DNA from: Alphaproteobacteria bacterium
GTDB lineage: Bacteria; Pseudomonadota; Alphaproteobacteria; GCA-2731375
Reading direction: 5' to 3'
Assembly (NCBI GenBank): GCA_016776605.1
Contig: JADHTB010000014.1
Span: 1 to 64,000, forward strand
DNA: 64,000 nt
This document shows, one piece after another, positions 9,348 to 18,302 of the stretch. Below the pieces are notes generated by a model. The model had not been told where the DNA came from. It made no database searches and worked only from the letters and a program-made list of their open reading frames with translations. Position numbers and translations under genes: made by a program. The first letter of the stretch is position 1, and each line of letters starts with the position of its first letter.

Positions 9348-10289
9348 CTATTCGGCGGCGGCAAGTCTGCTGATTGGTGAAAAGCCGTAACTCTGGATCA
9401 GGCCCAGTTCGTGTACCGCATCCAGGCCCCGTTGCAGGGCCGCGCCGCGTAGCGCCTTTTGCGGCTTGCGCAGGGGGCCTGCCGGCAGCCCCATGGCCGC
9501 CATCAACGACTTCATAGGCACTGGATTGATCGCCGAATAAGCATAGTGCAGCATGGGCAGATTGCGCAGATAGGCGGCTTGGAAAGCCTGGCTGTCTTCA
9601 AAGTTCCGCCACGGCGTTGAGATTACCGCCATCTCGCGCGGGATGATATTGCCGGTCATATTGGCGACGCCATGGCCGCCCAAAGACATGATCGGCACGA
9701 TCAGGCCCAGATTGGGCGAGCAGCAACACATCAGGCTCATTTCCGGTTTGGCGCGGGCGATCTGCGCCACCTGGGCCACCCGTCCGGTGGATTCCTTCAG
9801 CAACTGAACATTTGGATGTTCGGCAATGCGCAGCACTTCATCCGTCGTCAGATCGGTCTTGACCCGGGGCGGGTTGTTATAGATGCCAATAGGGATCGGC
9901 GAAGCCTCGGCGACTTCCAGAAAATATTCGACGATGTCTTCGTTCGCCGCGCAGATATAAGCCGGCGCGGCGATCATGGCGCCATCGGCGCCCTCGGCCG
10001 CCGCCTGTTTGACAAAGGCTATGGTGGTTTCCGTGGTCGGACCGGTGCAGCCGTACCACATCGCCATGCCCGGCTTTTTCTGCTTCATGGTTTCACGGAC
10101 AATGGCGTGGCGTTCCTCCGCCGTCAGCATGGAGACCTCGCCGGAGGAGCCCATGATCAGGACGCCGGAAGAGCCGTTGTCCCGTTGAAATTCGATCAAC
10201 GTTCGAAAGCCCCCAAAGTCGATGGAATAGTCCTGGTTCATCGGGGTGATCAAAGCAACGAACGAGCCGGTCAATAAAGCCTTCGACAT
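9348..10289 (-). CDS. Dihydrodipicolinate synthase/N-acetylneuraminate lyase family protein
   Basis: A 313-residue class I aldolase of the DapA superfamily. ATG 10289 is chosen over an upstream start because of the ribosome site TAGGAGAT. Family landmarks are the loop MGSSGE (usually GTTGE), the Tyr motif GIYNNPP and the Schiff-base Lys in LLKESTG. Such proteins cleave or form 2-oxo acids from pyruvate and an aldehyde. Because it is not in a lysine operon, a catabolic aldolase or dehydratase is as likely as true DapA. It converges with the MetE-like gene (12-base gap), and a degenerate palindromic repeat lies just upstream of its start. Confidence 0.85.
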   Translation of the reverse strand: MSKALLTGSFVALITPMNQDYSIDFGGFRTLIEFQRDNGSSGVLIMGSSGEVSMLTAEERHAIVRETMKQKKPGMAMWYGCTGPTTETTIAFVKQAAAEGADGAMIAAPAYICAANEDIVEYFLEVAEASPIPIGIYNNPPRVKTDLTTDEVLRIAEHPNVQLLKESTGRVAQVAQIARAKPEMSLMCCCSPNLGLIVPIMSLGGHGVANMTGNIIPREMAVISTPWRNFEDSQAFQAAYLRNLPMLHYAYSAINPVPMKSLMAAMGLPAGPLRKPQKALRGAALQRGLDAVHELGLIQSYGFSPISRLAAAE

Positions 10290-10310
10290 ATGACATCTCC
10301 TATTCACCAA

Positions 10311-10395
10311 GAGTAATTCCGAATTACTTAGTATCGCGTAGCGATTCTAAATGATTGGAAAAATTGCTCCAATTCTAAAGATCGGAGCATTATGC
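10311..10395. repeat. Degenerate copy of the 101-bp palindromic element
   Basis: GAGTAATTCCGAATTACTTA, then a stem close to GTATCGC-gta-GCGATTC, then ATTGGAAAAATTGCTCC and a shortened GGAGCAT...ATGCATG end. It aligns in reverse orientation to copies 1 and 2 but has lost most of the distal hairpin and the terminal TAG. Unlike the other copies it lies upstream of a start codon (DapA-like gene) rather than at a stop codon. Confidence 0.65.
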
Positions 10396-10429
10396 ATGCA
10401 AGTCGATCAAATGAACAACGACCTGACCT

Positions 10430-11038
10430 TTAGGCCCGTGCGGTGGGCCGGGCGGAGACGCCGGCAAACCAGGCGTTGATGTTGCTTAAATTTTCGGGCA
10501 CGCGCACACCCACGGCCTTGCCCATGACCAGGGCGCATTGCGCCGTGATGTCGGCCACGCTGTAGCTGTCGTTGACGATAAAATTCCGGCCGGCGATTTC
10601 GCCATCCAGCCAGGCCAGACGGGCCAGGGCGGTTTCCCGGCAGACCTCGCCCCATTCGCCAACCTGGGTATGCACGCCCTTCCACATCTCGTGGGTATGG
10701 GCGAAAACGTTGATCAGGGGCAGCAGGATTTCCAGCTCCATGCGCCGATTCCACATTTCCACCTGGGCGCGTTCCACCGGACCGCGGCCCATGAGAGGTG
10801 GTTCCGGATGGGTCTCTTCCAGATAGCGGCAGATGGCGTGGGATTCGGTGATGCAGGTGCCGTCGTCCAGTTGCAGCATGGGCATCTTGCCCAGGGAATT
10901 TTTCGCCAGATAGTCCGGCTGCTTGTTCTCCCCCTTGGCCATGTCGACGGCAACGGTTGGAATTTCCAGGCCTTTTTCGGCGATGAAAATGCGCACCCGG
11001 CGGGCGTTGGGAGAAGCGGGGAGATCGTAAAGTTTCAT
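10430..11038 (-). CDS. Glutathione S-transferase family protein
   Basis: 202 residues starting at ATG 11038 with a GAGGA ribosome site. The N-terminal thioredoxin-like domain begins MKLYDLPASPNARRVRIF. The glutathione-binding segments LGKMPMLQLDDG and TESHAICRYLEE are clear. The C-terminal helical domain includes DSYSVADITAQCAL, the conserved N-capping box of this fold. A Ser in SPNARR occupies the usual active-site turn. It probably detoxifies electrophiles in the cytoplasm. It is a separate unit between the DapA-like and dgoA genes, with no context pointing to a substrate. Confidence 0.9.
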   Translation of the reverse strand: MKLYDLPASPNARRVRIFIAEKGLEIPTVAVDMAKGENKQPDYLAKNSLGKMPMLQLDDGTCITESHAICRYLEETHPEPPLMGRGPVERAQVEMWNRRMELEILLPLINVFAHTHEMWKGVHTQVGEWGEVCRETALARLAWLDGEIAGRNFIVNDSYSVADITAQCALVMGKAVGVRVPENLSNINAWFAGVSARPTARA

Positions 11039-11130
11039 GGCCGTTCGGTCCTCATCATCGGGAAGGCTAAAATATCATTTGCCGGACAAGGTAGCTGATC
11101 AAACCGGTGCCGTCACGGCGTCAGCGGGTG

Positions 11131-11787
11131 TCAGGTCTCTATTTGCCGCCACGCGGTGACAAAGGCTGCCGCCCGTTGACCAACCTCCAGCGCCGTCATG
11201 CCGGGCTTATAAAGCGCCGAACCCAAGCCAAAACCACTGGCCCCCGCGGCGCGATAGGTGGCCATCGCATCCAATGTGATGCCGCCCACGGGAAACAGCG
11301 CCAGGCCGGGCGGCAGTACCGCGCGCCAGGCCTTCACTGCGGCGGGGAGCAGCATTTCACCGGGAAACATCTTCAGACCATCGGCACCGGCGGCCAGGGC
11401 GGCGAAGGCTTCCGTCGGGGTCGCGACACCGGGCAGACAGTATAAATTTAGCGCCTTGGCCCGGCGGATCACCGTGCCGTCACCATGGGGCATGACGATC
11501 AGGCGGCCGTTGGCGGCGGCAACCTGGTCCACGGCTTCCACCCGCAACACCGTACCGGCACCGATGAGGGCCTGGCCGCCAAAAGCGTCCGCCAGCTTGG
11601 CGATACTCTGCAGGGGGGCGGGCGAATTCAGCGGTACTTCGATGATGCGGAACCCGGCGTCAAACAGGGCCTGGCCAACGGCGATGGCTTCGTCAGGCTG
11701 GATGCCGCGCAGAATGGCGATCAGGGGTAGTTCCGCCAGATATTCCGCCAGCGCCTTCGTTGTGCTGCTCATGATTGTGCTGCTCAT
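11131..11787 (-). CDS. dgoA: 2-dehydro-3-deoxy-6-phosphogalactonate aldolase
   Basis: 218-residue KDPG/KDPGal aldolase of the Eda family, which cleaves the 6-phospho sugar acid to pyruvate and glyceraldehyde-3-phosphate. ATG 11787 overlaps the dgoK stop as ATGA; the frame opens earlier, but this coupling fixes the start. Motifs are LIAILRG, IEVPLNSP with the catalytic Glu, IGAGTVL, and GLKMFPGE with the Schiff-base Lys. It is translationally coupled to the kinase that makes its substrate. No galactonate dehydratase or regulator is in the window. Confidence 0.9.
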   Translation of the reverse strand: MSSTIMSSTTKALAEYLAELPLIAILRGIQPDEAIAVGQALFDAGFRIIEVPLNSPAPLQSIAKLADAFGGQALIGAGTVLRVEAVDQVAAANGRLIVMPHGDGTVIRRAKALNLYCLPGVATPTEAFAALAAGADGLKMFPGEMLLPAAVKAWRAVLPPGLALFPVGGITLDAMATYRAAGASGFGLGSALYKPGMTALEVGQRAAAFVTAWRQIET

Positions 11788-12704
11788 GCCGCGGATATCC
11801 CCAGTAAGCCATTCGCGCCGGCGATACGCCATAACCCCCGCGCCGCCGCGCCTTTTCGGGCCTTGCCCGCCGCCAGGTCGCAGTGGGCCATTGCGGTGAA
11901 ATAGCGACGCTCCAACTCCGGGTCACCGATGATGGTAATCATTGCGTCAGCATCTTGTACCAGCGCGCGGGCCTCGGCAATCTCCGCCCCGATCAACAAG
12001 CCGGAAAGATAGGCCGCGACGCCGGTCTCAGGCAATTCGCCAAACAGCGCCAGCGTGCGGGCGCTGAACAGGCGTTGCAGGATACCGGTGGCGCCATATC
12101 CATATTTGACCCCACGGGCAAAGGCCGCGGCATCGTCCCTGTCGCCCGTGATCATCCGGCCCAGGATGGTGTGATCCCTTAGGGCCGCGAACAATTCACC
12201 GGTCATGAAGGTGGCGAACCAGGTGACGCGCCCGTCGGCGAGTACGGCCCATTTGCTGTGGCTGCCGGGCAAAACGAACAGGCCGTCCTGCGTGGCGTTC
12301 TGGTGGGCGCCGAAAATCTGGGTCTCTTCGCCGCGCATGACATCCGGCACGCCGTCCGCATCCCGCCGCGCCAGGCCCGGTACGATATGGACGGGGCGGT
12401 CAAAGTCGTCATGCCGATACAGGGTCAGGTCCCCGGCGGTCGCGGGAATATCCACATAGGGCGCTTCGGCCCAGCCCTGGCGCGAACCGATCATGCCGGA
12501 GGCAACGATGGGCAGGCTTGCATTGGCCGTCAGCCAATCGCCGGCCAGTTCCCTTAAGGCCTCCGCGAAGGCACCGCCCTGAATGTGCAGGATGCCGGCC
12601 TTGGCCGAACGTTCGGCCAGTACGGTACCCTTATCGCCGATTAAATAACCCCGCAGGGTGGTGGTGCCCCAGTCCAGGCCGAGTAATGCGGCCTCAGGCG
12701 GCAT
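11784..12704 (-). CDS. dgoK: 2-dehydro-3-deoxygalactonokinase
   Basis: 306-residue DgoK-family kinase that phosphorylates 2-keto-3-deoxygalactonate in the De Ley-Doudoroff galactonate pathway. The N-terminal phosphate loop LGLDWGTTTLRGYL, the stretch VASGMIGSRQGWAE and the block VLPGSHSKWA are typical. The frame is open from 12746, but ATG 12704 (MPPEAALLGLDWG) places the nucleotide loop close to the N-terminus as in relatives. It overlaps the upstream hydrolase gene by 11 bases and the aldolase gene by four, so the three are probably one transcript. Confidence 0.9.
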   Translation of the reverse strand: MPPEAALLGLDWGTTTLRGYLIGDKGTVLAERSAKAGILHIQGGAFAEALRELAGDWLTANASLPIVASGMIGSRQGWAEAPYVDIPATAGDLTLYRHDDFDRPVHIVPGLARRDADGVPDVMRGEETQIFGAHQNATQDGLFVLPGSHSKWAVLADGRVTWFATFMTGELFAALRDHTILGRMITGDRDDAAAFARGVKYGYGATGILQRLFSARTLALFGELPETGVAAYLSGLLIGAEIAEARALVQDADAMITIIGDPELERRYFTAMAHCDLAAGKARKGAAARGLWRIAGANGLLGISAA

Positions 12705-13752
12705 CCGCCCGCCGGCCGCTGGCCTGATAAAGCCAGACCCCATCATCAGTGGTCTCCCGAATGATGCGGCCTTGGCCCATCAGGCAATGCAAATGGGATA
12801 AGGCTTCGCTCATACCCAGCAGAGCCTCGAACGGGTTCAACTGGCGGCGGAACATCACCTTCAGCGTGGACAGCACCCGGGTCGGCTCGGTGCAGAAATC
12901 TTCCAGGATCGCCAGACGCTCCGCGTGATGCTGGCGCAGATAGGCCAGGCGCGGGTGCAGATTGTAAAAAGGCAGGCCATGTGCCGGCAATACCAGGGTA
13001 TCGTCGGGTAAATGATCAAAATTGGCCAAGGTATCCAAGTACAGTTGTAATGGATTTGCCTCTGGCTCCGAGGCATGGATGCCGATATGCGGCGTTATTT
13101 TTGGCAAGATTTGATCGCCGGCAATCATCACATGGGTCTTTTGGTTGAATAGGCAGGCATGTTCGGGGGAATGACCCCGGCCGACGATGACCTGCCAGTC
13201 ATCTTCGCCGATCCGGATCATTTCGCCGTCGCGAACCGACCGCACCTGAGGCGGAATGGGCGTCACGGAATCGCGAAAATGGTTATAGCCGCTGTCGGCC
13301 ATTTGGGCCAAGGCATCTTGCGATAGACCGACTTTGTGAAAAAATCGCAGGAACCAATCCGGCGTCTTGTCGTGCTGGTCCAATTCGGCCACCCGGCCTT
13401 GCAGCCATTCGCGATGGGTGGTCCAAAAAGGGCAATTCCAGCGCTGGGTCAGCCAACCAGCCTGGCCCATGTGATCGGGATGGAAATGCGTACAGAAAAC
13501 CCGCGTCACGGGCAAGCCGCCCAAAAATTTTGCAAACACTCCTTCCCACAAATCGTGAATGCGGTCCGATTTCATGCCGGTGTCGACGATGGTCCAGCCC
13601 GGCCCATCGCGCAGCAGCCAAAGATTGATGTGGTTCAGGCCGGTCAATTCCAACGGCATACGCACCCAAAAAATCCCGGGCGCGACTTCCTGCGGCATGC
13701 CCAGTTCGGCTGCTTCGCTAAAGGGATATTCGACTTCGATCACACTGGTCAT
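12694..13752 (-). CDS. Metallo-beta-lactamase-fold hydrolase
   Basis: 352 residues from ATG 13752. The zinc signature THFHPDHMGQ is at residues 88-97. Further ligands are in GRGHSPEHACL and LPAHGLPF, with an Asp in the IVDTGM strand region. The C-terminal helical extension resembles LACTB2-like or glyoxalase II-like hydrolases. It heads the dgoK-dgoA operon. Sugar-lactone hydrolysis would fit that context but is only an inference. Thioester hydrolysis is the alternative. Confidence 0.85.
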   Translation of the reverse strand: MTSVIEVEYPFSEAAELGMPQEVAPGIFWVRMPLELTGLNHINLWLLRDGPGWTIVDTGMKSDRIHDLWEGVFAKFLGGLPVTRVFCTHFHPDHMGQAGWLTQRWNCPFWTTHREWLQGRVAELDQHDKTPDWFLRFFHKVGLSQDALAQMADSGYNHFRDSVTPIPPQVRSVRDGEMIRIGEDDWQVIVGRGHSPEHACLFNQKTHVMIAGDQILPKITPHIGIHASEPEANPLQLYLDTLANFDHLPDDTLVLPAHGLPFYNLHPRLAYLRQHHAERLAILEDFCTEPTRVLSTLKVMFRRQLNPFEALLGMSEALSHLHCLMGQGRIIRETTDDGVWLYQASGRRADAA

Positions 13753-14089
13753 AAATTACCTTTTCCCGGCGCCGACAGCCAACGACCCAAGTGATCGCCG
13801 CGGCTGTTACTTTGATTGCCAATGACATGGAATATAGCGGTTACATGCTAACTTATCGATGAGGCAGGGGTCAAACGCAAGCCTGCGAATGCGGCGCGAT
13901 CCTATTAAGGCAGCTCCATGGAATCCAGGCGAATCAGCTCCAGCCTGTGGGTATCCCTGTGGGCAATTTTAGGAGCAAAAATGGCCGTTTCATTAGTGAA
14001 ATTCAATATGAAAAAAATCAAAAATTAGATTCAACAAGAGAATCAAACGCTTGCAGTTAGCTTTCTCGTAAACTAGTGTAACGCCGCTT
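13753..14089. other. Divergent intergenic region
   Basis: 337 bases between two divergently transcribed genes. The right half (about 13970-14080) is conspicuously A/T-rich and could hold promoters for either side. I could not identify a convincing -35/-10 pair, operator, RNA gene or short coding frame with a ribosome site. Confidence 0.4.
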
Positions 14090-14587
14090 ATGGTTAATGT
14101 TGAACATATAGCGTTGGAAAAGGTCGTAGACCAGGAGTTGGTGGTGGCGTTAAAACGCTGGTATCAGCTTTGCGGTCAGGGTGGGCTTTATCAGCGGGAC
14201 GCGCTCGGTTTCGGGCCACTCGTCAGCGCGCCTGAAATCCTCAATGGCCGTTCCGCCGTGCTGGCCGCCGATGTGGACGATCCGATGAATTACGTCTTTG
14301 CCTTTTTCGGCGGCGACTTCAATGTCTATGAAGACCGTAACTTCGTTGCCAGGCGCCTGCACGACATTCCCGACAAAGACATGACGGGTGCCTTCATCAC
14401 TTGTTTCGGTGAAGCAATTTCGGCTAGGAAACCTCTGGCCCATCGCATTACGGGCACTTTCGGTGGCGTCGAAGTTACCTATGACCGGATTATTTTTCCA
14501 ACCGTCAACAAAGCCGGCAACGTTGATCGGCTGGTCACCCTGTCGACGGAAATCAACCGCAAGCAGTGCGACAGAGAGCAACGATAA
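14090..14587 (+). CDS. PAS-like domain protein (possible PAS_5 type)
   Basis: 165 residues, a single domain. Its shape (ALKRWYQLCGQGGLYQRDAL near the start, then DVDDPMNYVFAFFGGDF, then a C-terminal strand VTYDRIIFPTVNKAGNVDRL) matches the small PAS_5-type proteins frequent in Rhodospirillales, usually sensors of unknown signal. There is no signal peptide, membrane helix or output domain. The start ATG 14090 has only a weak ribosome site. It converges with the GNAT-like gene at 14658. The family call is from overall pattern and is not certain. Confidence 0.55.
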   Translation: MVNVEHIALEKVVDQELVVALKRWYQLCGQGGLYQRDALGFGPLVSAPEILNGRSAVLAADVDDPMNYVFAFFGGDFNVYEDRNFVARRLHDIPDKDMTGAFITCFGEAISARKPLAHRITGTFGGVEVTYDRIIFPTVNKAGNVDRLVTLSTEINRKQCDREQR

Positions 14588-14657
14588 GCCGCACAGCAAA
14601 CAATCAGGCAATCCAAGAATGGCTCGGCAATGCAGCCTTCGGCCCCGGGATGCAGCG

Positions 14658-15332
14658 TTAGCCGGATGTGTTTACCCACATGGTCATTTCACGCATCAAG
14701 TCGGCGCGGCTGTTGTGCAAAACCCACAGGTCGAACCGCTCACCCTGATCAGCCCGCCATAGGGTGGCGCCGAAATCCATGTGGTAATAGCGGTAGGTGC
14801 GCAACGCCATGCCTTTTTCTATGAAATCCGGCCGAACCATGGAAAAACAATAATCGACGTCGAAATCCTGCAGCATCTTGGCTTGGGCCAGCATAATGGC
14901 CATGGTCGAAGCCGCCTTGCCCCGGACCTTTGGATGCACCCATCCGCCACCGCAATAAGCCAGGTTGCCTTCGATATGCCCCAGCCCTTCGGTGAACAAA
15001 TGCAGGCTGTCCTGGCCATCCTCTTTGGTGCCATCGTAAAGAAAGCGCCCGGAGTTGATTAGATCCACCAGCCGCGATTGCGGCCAAATGCGCTGGGCGC
15101 TACAGGTCATAATCTCGCCCTCGCTATCGCGGACGGCGACCCAAAATGCGTTTTTCGGCCCCAGGGTATTATGATCAGGGTCGGTTGGCGCGACCCGCTT
15201 GTCGTGCCATGCCGGCGCTTCGTCAACGACGCGGCCATATTCCTCGAAATCGGTCTCGATCGTCGCGACCAGATCGCTCAATAGCAGCTGCCGGCCAATA
15301 TTGGCCTGTACCCTCCCAAGAAGGTTGCGCAT
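14658..15332 (-). CDS. Uncharacterised protein, possibly GNAT-like acyltransferase
   Basis: 224 residues from ATG 15332, supported by ribosome site GAGAGG; the open frame continues 44 codons upstream without one. I do not recognise a named family. The block GGGWVHPKVRGKAASTMAIM followed by an amphipathic helix resembles the acetyl-CoA-binding loop and helix of GNAT folds (a strand, then R/Q-x-x-G-x-A/G). The protein is soluble and rich in Trp and Tyr. It has its own promoter and an upstream 19-bp palindrome, suggesting regulated expression. It does not show the conserved residues of LuxI-type synthases. Confidence 0.5.
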   Translation of the reverse strand: MRNLLGRVQANIGRQLLLSDLVATIETDFEEYGRVVDEAPAWHDKRVAPTDPDHNTLGPKNAFWVAVRDSEGEIMTCSAQRIWPQSRLVDLINSGRFLYDGTKEDGQDSLHLFTEGLGHIEGNLAYCGGGWVHPKVRGKAASTMAIMLAQAKMLQDFDVDYCFSMVRPDFIEKGMALRTYRYYHMDFGATLWRADQGERFDLWVLHNSRADLMREMTMWVNTSG

Positions 15333-15432
15333 CTCGCCTCTCTCATTTGAACCATTTCGAGGTGAGCGATCCTTGATAAGTCGTTCTGATAATACGTTCA
15401 CTGTTACGAGCCCACCCTTCCTACTACCAGAT

Positions 15433-15460
15433 ATTGTAGGGATTTGGCGTAGTGCTACAA
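15433..15460 (-). promoter_or_regulatory. Sigma-70-type promoter of the GNAT-like gene
   Basis: On the minus strand, TTGTAG (15460-15455) is followed after 16 bases by TACAAT (15438-15433). This would start transcription near 15426, about 95 bases before the chosen ATG. The palindrome at 15469-15487 ends 8 bases upstream of the -35. Confidence 0.5.
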
Positions 15461-15468
15461 GCAAACCA

Positions 15469-15487
15469 TATAACCCTTTGGGTTATA
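15469..15487. promoter_or_regulatory. 19-bp palindromic operator candidate
   Basis: TATAACCC-TTT-GGGTTATA is perfect with 8-bp arms and a 3-base centre. It lies immediately upstream of the -35 of the GNAT-like gene, centred near -52, a position typical of activator sites. The cognate regulator is not identifiable in the window. Confidence 0.5.
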
Positions 15488-15555
15488 ACGATTTATTTAC
15501 CTAATAAACGGCGTATTGCGCGACACATTCAATCGAATCGATGGTATGCGCGGCG

Positions 15556-17355
15556 TTAATTCACCAACTGATCCGGTGCGATGGCGTACAAGGGCGCGGA
15601 TCCGGCGATGATGCTGGGCAACAGGGCCGGGGCCTGGGGCAATAATTGTTCGCCATAAAAACGCGCGGTGGCCATTCTGCCGGCCAGGAACGGCACATCG
15701 GCGCCAGCTTCACCGGCCTGGGCGGCGGCGGCTAAACCGCCTTTGGCAATCAGATAACCGCCGACCGTCAGGCCGAACATGCGCAAATAGGGCGTGGCGC
15801 CGGCGGCAGCTGCGTTGGGGTCCGCCGCCATGGCTTCCAGCAACCAACGGGAGGCTGCTTCCAGGCTGTCCAGGGCGGCGTTGAAATTGGCGCGGGTCTT
15901 GGCAAAATCATCGCCGCCATGGGCCAATGCCGCATCCAGGCCGCGCATTTCGCCTAGATAGCGGCGCACCACCTCGCCCCCTTCCATGCTCAACTTGCGC
16001 ATCACCAGATCCAGGGCCTGGATACCGTTGGTGCCTTCGTAAATCGGGGCGATGCGGGCATCACGGTAATATTGTGCCGCGCCGGTTTCCTCTATAAAGC
16101 CCATGCCGCCATGGATTTGCACCCCCAGCGAGGCGATCTCGCAGCCCAGATCCGTGCACCAGGCCTTGGACAATGGTGTCAGCAATTCCGCCAACTGGCC
16201 GTACCAGACGCGCTGTTCTTCATCGCCATGGTGGCGGGACAGGTCCAACGCCTGGCCGTTGACGTAGCACAGCGCCCGCATGGCATCGATCTGCGCCTTC
16301 ATGGTCATCAGCATGCGGCGCACATCGGCATGCTCGACTATGGCCGCGGGACCGGGCTCCGTGGCCCCGATCGCCTTGCCCTGACGCCGGTCCAGGGCAT
16401 AGGCCACGGCGTGTTGATAGGCCGCTTCGGCAATGGCCAGGCCTTCAACGCCAACACTCAGGCGCGCGGTATTCATCATGGTGAACATGCAGCGCATGCC
16501 CTTGTTTTCATCGCCCAGCAGATATCCAACCGCGCCTTCATTGTCGCCAAAGCTCATTATGGCGGTGGGCGAGGCATGGATGCCTAGTTTTTCTTCCAGG
16601 TTAATACAGCGCAGATCATTGCGCTGGCCCAGGCTGCCATCGGGATTGACCAGAAATTTTGGCACCACGAACAGCGAGATACCGCGGGTGCCCTCCGGGC
16701 TGTCCGGTGTGCGGGCCAGCACCAGGTGAATGATATTCTCGGCGAAATCGTGCTCGCCATAGGTGATGAAGATTTTTTGTCCCTTGATGCGCCAGGTTCC
16801 GTCGCCTGCCGGTTCGGCCCGGCTGCGCAGCGCGCCCACATCGGAACCCGCCTGAGGTTCGGTCAAATTCATGGTGCCGGTCCAATGACCAGAGACCAGA
16901 TTTTCCAGATAGGTTTGCTTCAATTCATCGCTGCCATGGGTGCCCACCGCGTCGATTGCGCCCTGGGTCAGCATGGCGCACAGGGCAAAGCCCATGTTGG
17001 CGCTGTTCCATAATTCAGCACAGGCGTTGGAGACCACCAGGGGCAAGCCCATGCCGCCATATTGCGGATCGAACGGAATACCGTTCCAGCCGCCATCGCG
17101 AAAGATGGCATAGGCGTCGCGGAAGCCATCAGGCGTCGTCACCACGCCATTGGCCAGGGTTGCCCCCTGCGTATCGCCTTGGCGGTTCAGCGGGGCCAGG
17201 ACACCGGCGGCCAGGCGTCCGGCCTCATCCAGCACCGCATTGATGGTATCGCCATCGCTGTCGGCAAAATCCGGCAGCGTCAGCAATTCCTCCAGATTGC
17301 AAATCTGGCTCAGGGTGAAGCGGATATCTTTGAGAGGGGCGCGATATTCACTCAT
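15556..17355 (-). CDS. Acyl-CoA dehydrogenase (long form with C-terminal extension)
   Basis: 599-residue FAD enzyme that introduces the alpha-beta double bond into an acyl-CoA. The start MSEYRAPLKDIRFTLSQI is typical of the roughly 600-residue FadE/DmdC-type dehydrogenases. The signatures MNLTEPQAGSDVGALR and then GQKIFITYGEHD bind FAD and substrate, and IYEGTNGIQALDL near residue 430 carries the catalytic Glu region. A C-terminal helical domain follows. It is divergent from two hotdog-fold hydratase-like genes, consistent with fatty- or branched-acid degradation. Chain-length specificity, including a DmdC-like role, cannot be decided from sequence. Confidence 0.9.
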   Translation of the reverse strand: MSEYRAPLKDIRFTLSQICNLEELLTLPDFADSDGDTINAVLDEAGRLAAGVLAPLNRQGDTQGATLANGVVTTPDGFRDAYAIFRDGGWNGIPFDPQYGGMGLPLVVSNACAELWNSANMGFALCAMLTQGAIDAVGTHGSDELKQTYLENLVSGHWTGTMNLTEPQAGSDVGALRSRAEPAGDGTWRIKGQKIFITYGEHDFAENIIHLVLARTPDSPEGTRGISLFVVPKFLVNPDGSLGQRNDLRCINLEEKLGIHASPTAIMSFGDNEGAVGYLLGDENKGMRCMFTMMNTARLSVGVEGLAIAEAAYQHAVAYALDRRQGKAIGATEPGPAAIVEHADVRRMLMTMKAQIDAMRALCYVNGQALDLSRHHGDEEQRVWYGQLAELLTPLSKAWCTDLGCEIASLGVQIHGGMGFIEETGAAQYYRDARIAPIYEGTNGIQALDLVMRKLSMEGGEVVRRYLGEMRGLDAALAHGGDDFAKTRANFNAALDSLEAASRWLLEAMAADPNAAAAGATPYLRMFGLTVGGYLIAKGGLAAAAQAGEAGADVPFLAGRMATARFYGEQLLPQAPALLPSIIAGSAPLYAIAPDQLVN

Positions 17356-17471
17356 GATCGTGAAACCTTCGGCGGCTGGAATTTGACCTGTTCATTCGCT
17401 AGTATGCTATCTCTGCCCTGAAAGGCAACGCCAAGCTCGCCTCGGCAAGATGCCAATACAAGAAAGTGCAT

Positions 17472-18302
17472 ATGAACGATCAGGCAAAAACCCTCAGCGG
17501 CGCATTAAGTGCTTACGATGAGACCCCCGCCGGGACCCGATTTCCAGTATTTTCCAGCCATGTCGATCAGGTCCGGCAGGCGCATTATCATCGAACCACG
17601 GATGTGACGGGCGCGGATTTCGCTAATCTGGCGGATGTTTCGGTCTTTGCCCAGGATGTCTCGCGCGCTATCACCAAGGCTGGCCTGCCCAACGACGGCC
17701 GTGTTCTGGTCCGTCAGCGTCTGTTCCAAACCGGCCGCATTCGCCTGGGCGAGGCGTTGTCCGTGGAGGGCGAGGTTGGTCCCTATGGCGAGGGTCCCAG
17801 GGGCCGCTATTTGACCTGCCACGTTGCCTTTCGCCGGGCCGACCGTACGGTGCCCCTGCGCATGGCGACGGAACATCTGCTGCCCTATGACGAAGCACCC
17901 ACGGCGCCGGAGAAAGCCGCCGCCGCCAAGCGCGAAGACCCCCGGATTGGCATGCAGCCCGTGGGCAGCCTGAAGCTGAACCCGGAAAAAGTGATGGGCT
18001 ATGCCAAAGAGGTTGGCAACAAGATCCATTCCGATCCGGAATTTGCCCAATCGCGGGGTTATCGCGCACCACTGGCCCAGGGCCTGATGCAATTGACCGC
18101 TTTGCATGGCGCCATCGTCAAACGCGCCATGCCGTGGGAGATGGATTTGGAAACACGCTTTTTACGGCCGGTGTTCTGGGACAGCCAATTGACCCTGCAC
18201 AGCGATCCGTTGGGCCGGCTGTACCGTTGCATAGATCAGGATGGGAAACTGACGGCGGAGGCGACACTGCATCATCTCACCACACAGGATATGGAACCAT
18301 GA
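17472..18302 (+). CDS. MaoC-like hotdog-fold protein (acyl-CoA hydratase family), first of pair
   Basis: 276 residues from ATG 17472 (a GTG two codons earlier is also possible). The tail contains SRGYRAPLAQGLMQLTALHG, equivalent to the Asp/His hydratase segment in which a small residue and G-L-M follow the substrate cleft, although the usual D-x-x-H is not obvious. An N-terminal hotdog repeat is suggested by DVSVFAQDVSRAI. It is coupled by ATGA to a homologous gene, so the two products probably form a heteromer. It is divergent from the acyl-CoA dehydrogenase. Confidence 0.65.
   Translation: MNDQAKTLSGALSAYDETPAGTRFPVFSSHVDQVRQAHYHRTTDVTGADFANLADVSVFAQDVSRAITKAGLPNDGRVLVRQRLFQTGRIRLGEALSVEGEVGPYGEGPRGRYLTCHVAFRRADRTVPLRMATEHLLPYDEAPTAPEKAAAAKREDPRIGMQPVGSLKLNPEKVMGYAKEVGNKIHSDPEFAQSRGYRAPLAQGLMQLTALHGAIVKRAMPWEMDLETRFLRPVFWDSQLTLHSDPLGRLYRCIDQDGKLTAEATLHHLTTQDMEP

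Noticed and set aside
14658..15332. Possible LuxI-type autoinducer synthase, prompted by the palindrome upstream of the gene
   Set aside because: The conserved Arg/Trp/Phe pattern of LuxI proteins is not present, and no LuxR-type gene is adjacent. Kept as an uncharacterised GNAT-like protein.
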